A stretch of 15,762 nucleotides of DNA. It comes from Ilumatobacteraceae bacterium. GTDB taxonomy: Bacteria > Actinomycetota > Acidimicrobiia > Acidimicrobiales > Ilumatobacteraceae. Under the pieces are notes generated by a model. That model was not told where the DNA came from and searched no databases. It saw only the letters and a list, made by a program, of their open reading frames with translations. Position numbers and translations under genes: made by a program. Location: NCBI GenBank assembly GCA_021741795.1, contig JAIOXC010000020.1:1-15762 (forward strand), given 5' to 3'. Below are positions 13,060-15,762 of this stretch, piece by piece (positions within the stretch are counted from its first letter, which is position 1; every line of letters starts with the position of its first letter).

Positions 13060-14952
13060 GTGGCAGGCTTTACAACGCTTATGGCTACATCAACTAAATC
13101 CAGTGCGATTAAGCGGTTCTTCATCGGTAAACCAATCTCGTCAGTTGACGACGCCCATCATCGGCTTCCCAAGAAAATTGCCCTTCCTGTGTTTGCAAGC
13201 GATGCCATCTCGTCTACCGCTTATGCAACGGAAGAGATCCTGATCGTATTTTTGTCGCTGGCTGGTGCAGGTGTCGCCGCATATAACAATCTCGTCCCAT
13301 TGTCCATCATGGTGGTGGTCTTGCTTGCCATCGTTGTGAGTAGTTATCGCCAAACTATTTTCGCCTACCCAAATGGTGGAGGCTCATACGTAGTTTCGCG
13401 AGAAAATTTAGGCAAATACCCTTCATTGGTCGCTGGTGGATCAATGCTCGTCGATTACATTCTCACCGTTGCGGTCTCTGTTGCCGGTGGTACCGCTGCA
13501 ATCATCTCCGCTTTCAACGGAATGGCACCGTACCGAGTTGAGTTGTGTGTGGGCTTTATTGCACTGATCACAATTGCCAACCTTCGTGGCCTCAAAGAGT
13601 CTGGATCACTCTTTGCGCCGCCAACATACCTGTACATCATCTGTCTCTTTTCACTTATCGGAGTTGGCCTCTTCAAGGTTTTCTTTATGGATCTACCCCC
13701 GATCAGTCATGATTCCGAAGTTGCCAAAGAACTCCTTTCCCAAACAAATAGCGTGACATTATTTTTCTTCCTCAAGGCTTTCTCTTCGGGAGCAGTTGCA
13801 CTCACTGGTATTGAAGCAGTTGCTGATGGTGTGCCCGCTTTCAAAAAACCAGAACCCAAAAATGCTTCCATCACTCTCATCATCATGGCTTTCATTCTTG
13901 GAACAAGTTTTTTTGGACTCAGTGTTCTCGCACAACACCTTCAGCCACTCAAAGACCATGAGGGTCTGATTAGAGACACCGTGCTTGCCCAGTTGGCAGA
14001 GCAGGTCTATGGTGGTCGCAACATCTTTTTCTTCGTCACACAATTTGCAACGTTTGGAATCTTGATTCTTGCGGCCAACACGGGATATGCAGACTTCCCC
14101 CGGTTGTCGTCGATCATTGCTAAAGACAACTACATGCCTAGGCAGTTCATGAATCGTGGGGACCGACTCGTCTTTTCTAACGGTGTGATTTTTCTTGGAG
14201 TCTCATCTGGCGCACTCGTTGTCATTTTCGGTGGACTCGTCAACGCACTCATTCCGCTCTATGCCGTTGGTGTATTTACCGGTTTTACATTGAGCCAAGC
14301 GGGAATGTTTGTGCGTCACCGCAAACTTAAAGAGGACGGCTGGGTGCCTCGTGCCATCATGTCGGCATTTGGTGCGTCGACAACCGCACTGGTTGCAGGC
14401 GTCGTAGTTGTTGTCAAGTTTGCCGACGGAGCATGGATTCCTGCAGTAATAATCCCATCTCTTGTCTTTTGCTTTGTGGCAATTAATCGCCACTACACAC
14501 GTGTTCGAAGTTTCCTCAATGTACAAGAGGGTTACACCGCACCATTCCACACGCACTTTGTCATCGTGCTTGTGGGTTCGGTCAATCAGGGAACCCTTCA
14601 GGCAATTCGTTATGCACAAAGTCTGCGCCCAGACAGATTGATTGCGATCTCGGTAGTGGAGACCCCAGAAGACCGACAAAAGATCGACGAGGCTTGGGTT
14701 AAATACAATCTGTCCGAGGTCGAACTTCAGACAGTTACTTCCGAATATCGCGATCTCACCGAACCGATCCTCAACCGCATTAACGAACTTGATGCCGAAT
14801 ATGACGATGACCTGATTACGGTCATCATCCCCGAGTTCGTCACCAGCGTGAGATCCCAATGGCTCCACAACCAATCGGCACTTGCCATCAAGGCCCGTTT
14901 GTTGTTTAGGCCAAACACAGTTGTCACATCGGTGCCTATCGTTATTCCTTAA
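13060..14952 (+). CDS. KimA-like potassium importer, APC superfamily
   Basis: The 630-residue protein has about twelve membrane helices (roughly 40-475) and a cytosolic C-terminal domain (about 495-630). 'FASDAISSTAYATEEI' marks the KimA/YdaO branch of the APC superfamily. Residues that, as I recall, coordinate K+ in B. subtilis KimA (D36, Y43, T121, S125, T230, E233) have counterparts with identical internal spacing: D48/Y55, T136/S140 and T249/E252. Proton-coupled K+ uptake is therefore the best guess, although mycobacterial homologues such as Rv2690c are usually labelled amino-acid permeases. GTG 13060 has AAGAGG at good distance; ATG 13081 is an alternative. It is divergent from ceoB/ceoC. 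The C-terminal domain resembles the cytosolic domain that binds c-di-AMP in KimA. Confidence 0.85.
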   Translation: MAGFTTLMATSTKSSAIKRFFIGKPISSVDDAHHRLPKKIALPVFASDAISSTAYATEEILIVFLSLAGAGVAAYNNLVPLSIMVVVLLAIVVSSYRQTIFAYPNGGGSYVVSRENLGKYPSLVAGGSMLVDYILTVAVSVAGGTAAIISAFNGMAPYRVELCVGFIALITIANLRGLKESGSLFAPPTYLYIICLFSLIGVGLFKVFFMDLPPISHDSEVAKELLSQTNSVTLFFFLKAFSSGAVALTGIEAVADGVPAFKKPEPKNASITLIIMAFILGTSFFGLSVLAQHLQPLKDHEGLIRDTVLAQLAEQVYGGRNIFFFVTQFATFGILILAANTGYADFPRLSSIIAKDNYMPRQFMNRGDRLVFSNGVIFLGVSSGALVVIFGGLVNALIPLYAVGVFTGFTLSQAGMFVRHRKLKEDGWVPRAIMSAFGASTTALVAGVVVVVKFADGAWIPAVIIPSLVFCFVAINRHYTRVRSFLNVQEGYTAPFHTHFVIVLVGSVNQGTLQAIRYAQSLRPDRLIAISVVETPEDRQKIDEAWVKYNLSEVELQTVTSEYRDLTEPILNRINELDAEYDDDLITVIIPEFVTSVRSQWLHNQSALAIKARLLFRPNTVVTSVPIVIP

Positions 14953-14973
14953 TTTTTTGCGTAGTCTGACTAC

Positions 14974-15762
14974 ATGAAAATTGTGATCTCTGGAGCCAGT
15001 GGGCTCATCGGCAAAAGTCTCGTCACGCACTTGCAACAGCACGGCCATGACGTTGTGCGACTCGTTCGTCGCGCCGCCAGTACTGGCGAAATCATGTGGG
15101 ATCCAAAGGCTGGCGTGCTGAGCGCTTCTGCCCTCGAAGGTGCTGGCGCAGTGATCCATCTGTCGGGTGCCGGCATCGGTGACAAGCGATGGACAGCGTC
15201 GTATAAGCGTGAGATTTTGGAGAGTCGTACCGTCACCACCAATTTGCTCGCAACCACAATTGCCAGCATGAACCAAAAACCCTCGGTATTTTTGTCTGGT
15301 TCGGCAATAGGTATTTACGGCCCACGTGGCGAAGAGCAACTCACCGAAGTCAGTACCCATGGCACGAGTTTTCTTGCCGACGTTTGCGAGCAATGGGAGC
15401 ATGAGGCAAAGCCTGCATCCGATGCTGGAGTTCGCACCGTATTGTTGCGCACCGGCATTGTGCTCACGACCAAAGGTGGCGCACTAAAGAAGCAACTGCC
15501 CTTATTCCAACTTGGCCTTGGCGGCAAGTTTGGCAATGGCAAGCAGTGGCAGAGTTGGATCTCGATTGACGACGAGATTGGTGCGATCGAACACCTGCTG
15601 ACTGCCAACGTGAGCGGCGCAGTCAACCTGACAGCGCCAAATCCTGTTACTAACGCAGAGTTCACCACCACGCTCGCACGCGTAGTCAAACGCCCAGCGT
15701 TTCTTCCAATCCCGCCGTTTGCACCAAAAGCAATACTTGGCGGAGAGCTTGCTGACGCATTG
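14974..15762 (+). CDS. TIGR01777-family NAD-dependent epimerase/oxidoreductase, 3' truncated
   Basis: An open frame of 263 codons starts at ATG 14974 and runs off the window end with no stop. The N-terminus has a Rossmann nucleotide loop ('GASGLIG', 7-13), followed by 'MWDPKAG' (41-47), 'VIHLSGAGIGDKRW' (60-73), 'SGSAIGIYG' (108-116) and 'SWISIDDEIGAI' (194-205), all typical of the YfcH/SDR39U1 group (TIGR01777). Family members are about 300 residues, so roughly 40 C-terminal residues (the DUF1731 region) are missing here. The substrate is unknown; the group belongs to the extended short-chain dehydrogenases. It follows the transporter by 21 nt. TAGTCT (14962-14967) ends six bases before the ATG and no ribosome site is present, so it may have its own leaderless transcript. 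Confidence 0.88.
   Translation, partial: MKIVISGASGLIGKSLVTHLQQHGHDVVRLVRRAASTGEIMWDPKAGVLSASALEGAGAVIHLSGAGIGDKRWTASYKREILESRTVTTNLLATTIASMNQKPSVFLSGSAIGIYGPRGEEQLTEVSTHGTSFLADVCEQWEHEAKPASDAGVRTVLLRTGIVLTTKGGALKKQLPLFQLGLGGKFGNGKQWQSWISIDDEIGAIEHLLTANVSGAVNLTAPNPVTNAEFTTTLARVVKRPAFLPIPPFAPKAILGGELADAL

Noticed and set aside
14203..15402. 399-codon minus-strand frame across the transporter and epimerase genes
   Set aside because: It is antisense to two clear genes, has Cys/His/Arg-rich composition with no recognisable domain, and spans a gene boundary.

Overview
The window looks like a chromosomal segment of an actinobacterium, most likely an aquatic Acidimicrobiia-type lineage; this is inference. 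Supporting signs are an F420-type luciferase-like oxidoreductase, a dlaT/sucB-lipB-lipA order as in Mycobacterium, the pair of RCK proteins CeoB/CeoC beside an APC-family transporter and an OB-fold gene (the Rv2690c-Rv2694c neighbourhood of M. tuberculosis, from memory), and several starts that look leaderless. Base composition is moderate rather than strongly GC-rich. Coding density is very high: no gap between genes exceeds about 100 bases, and I see no tRNA, rRNA, CRISPR array, insertion sequence or prophage.

Layout. Positions 1-1944 (minus) hold a tightly packed operon: TesB-like acyl-CoA thioesterase, F420-dependent LLM-family oxidoreductase, and the N-terminus of a probable ABC exporter cut by the window edge. 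A divergent amidase (2006-3409, plus) follows. From 10725 down to 3434 everything is on the minus strand: an exported 142-residue protein, dihydrolipoamide dehydrogenase (E3), the lipoyl-bearing E2 acyltransferase, a single-chain LipB-LipA fusion, an M24 peptidase, an eight-helix membrane protein and two very small membrane proteins. E3, E2 and LipBA form a logical module: LipB attaches octanoate to the E2 lipoyl lysine, LipA inserts the sulfurs, and E3 reoxidises the lipoamide.

The most notable item is at 10780-11256 (plus). A TlpA-like thioredoxin-fold lipoprotein is interrupted by one in-frame TGA exactly where the first Cys of the redox motif should be (WAPG-TGA-TTC). The reading frame continues intact to a natural stop. 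A short hairpin with a GGUC apical loop lies 26 nt after the TGA, at the distance expected of a bacterial SECIS element. I read this as a selenoprotein with a UxxC motif; routine annotation would split it into two fragments. The next gene (OB-fold protein) starts on the last base of its stop codon.

The right side holds ceoC and ceoB (minus), a divergent KimA-like potassium/APC transporter (13060-14952, plus), and a TIGR01777-type NAD-dependent epimerase truncated by the window end. No TrkH/KtrB channel is present, so the RCK proteins may serve the KimA-like transporter.
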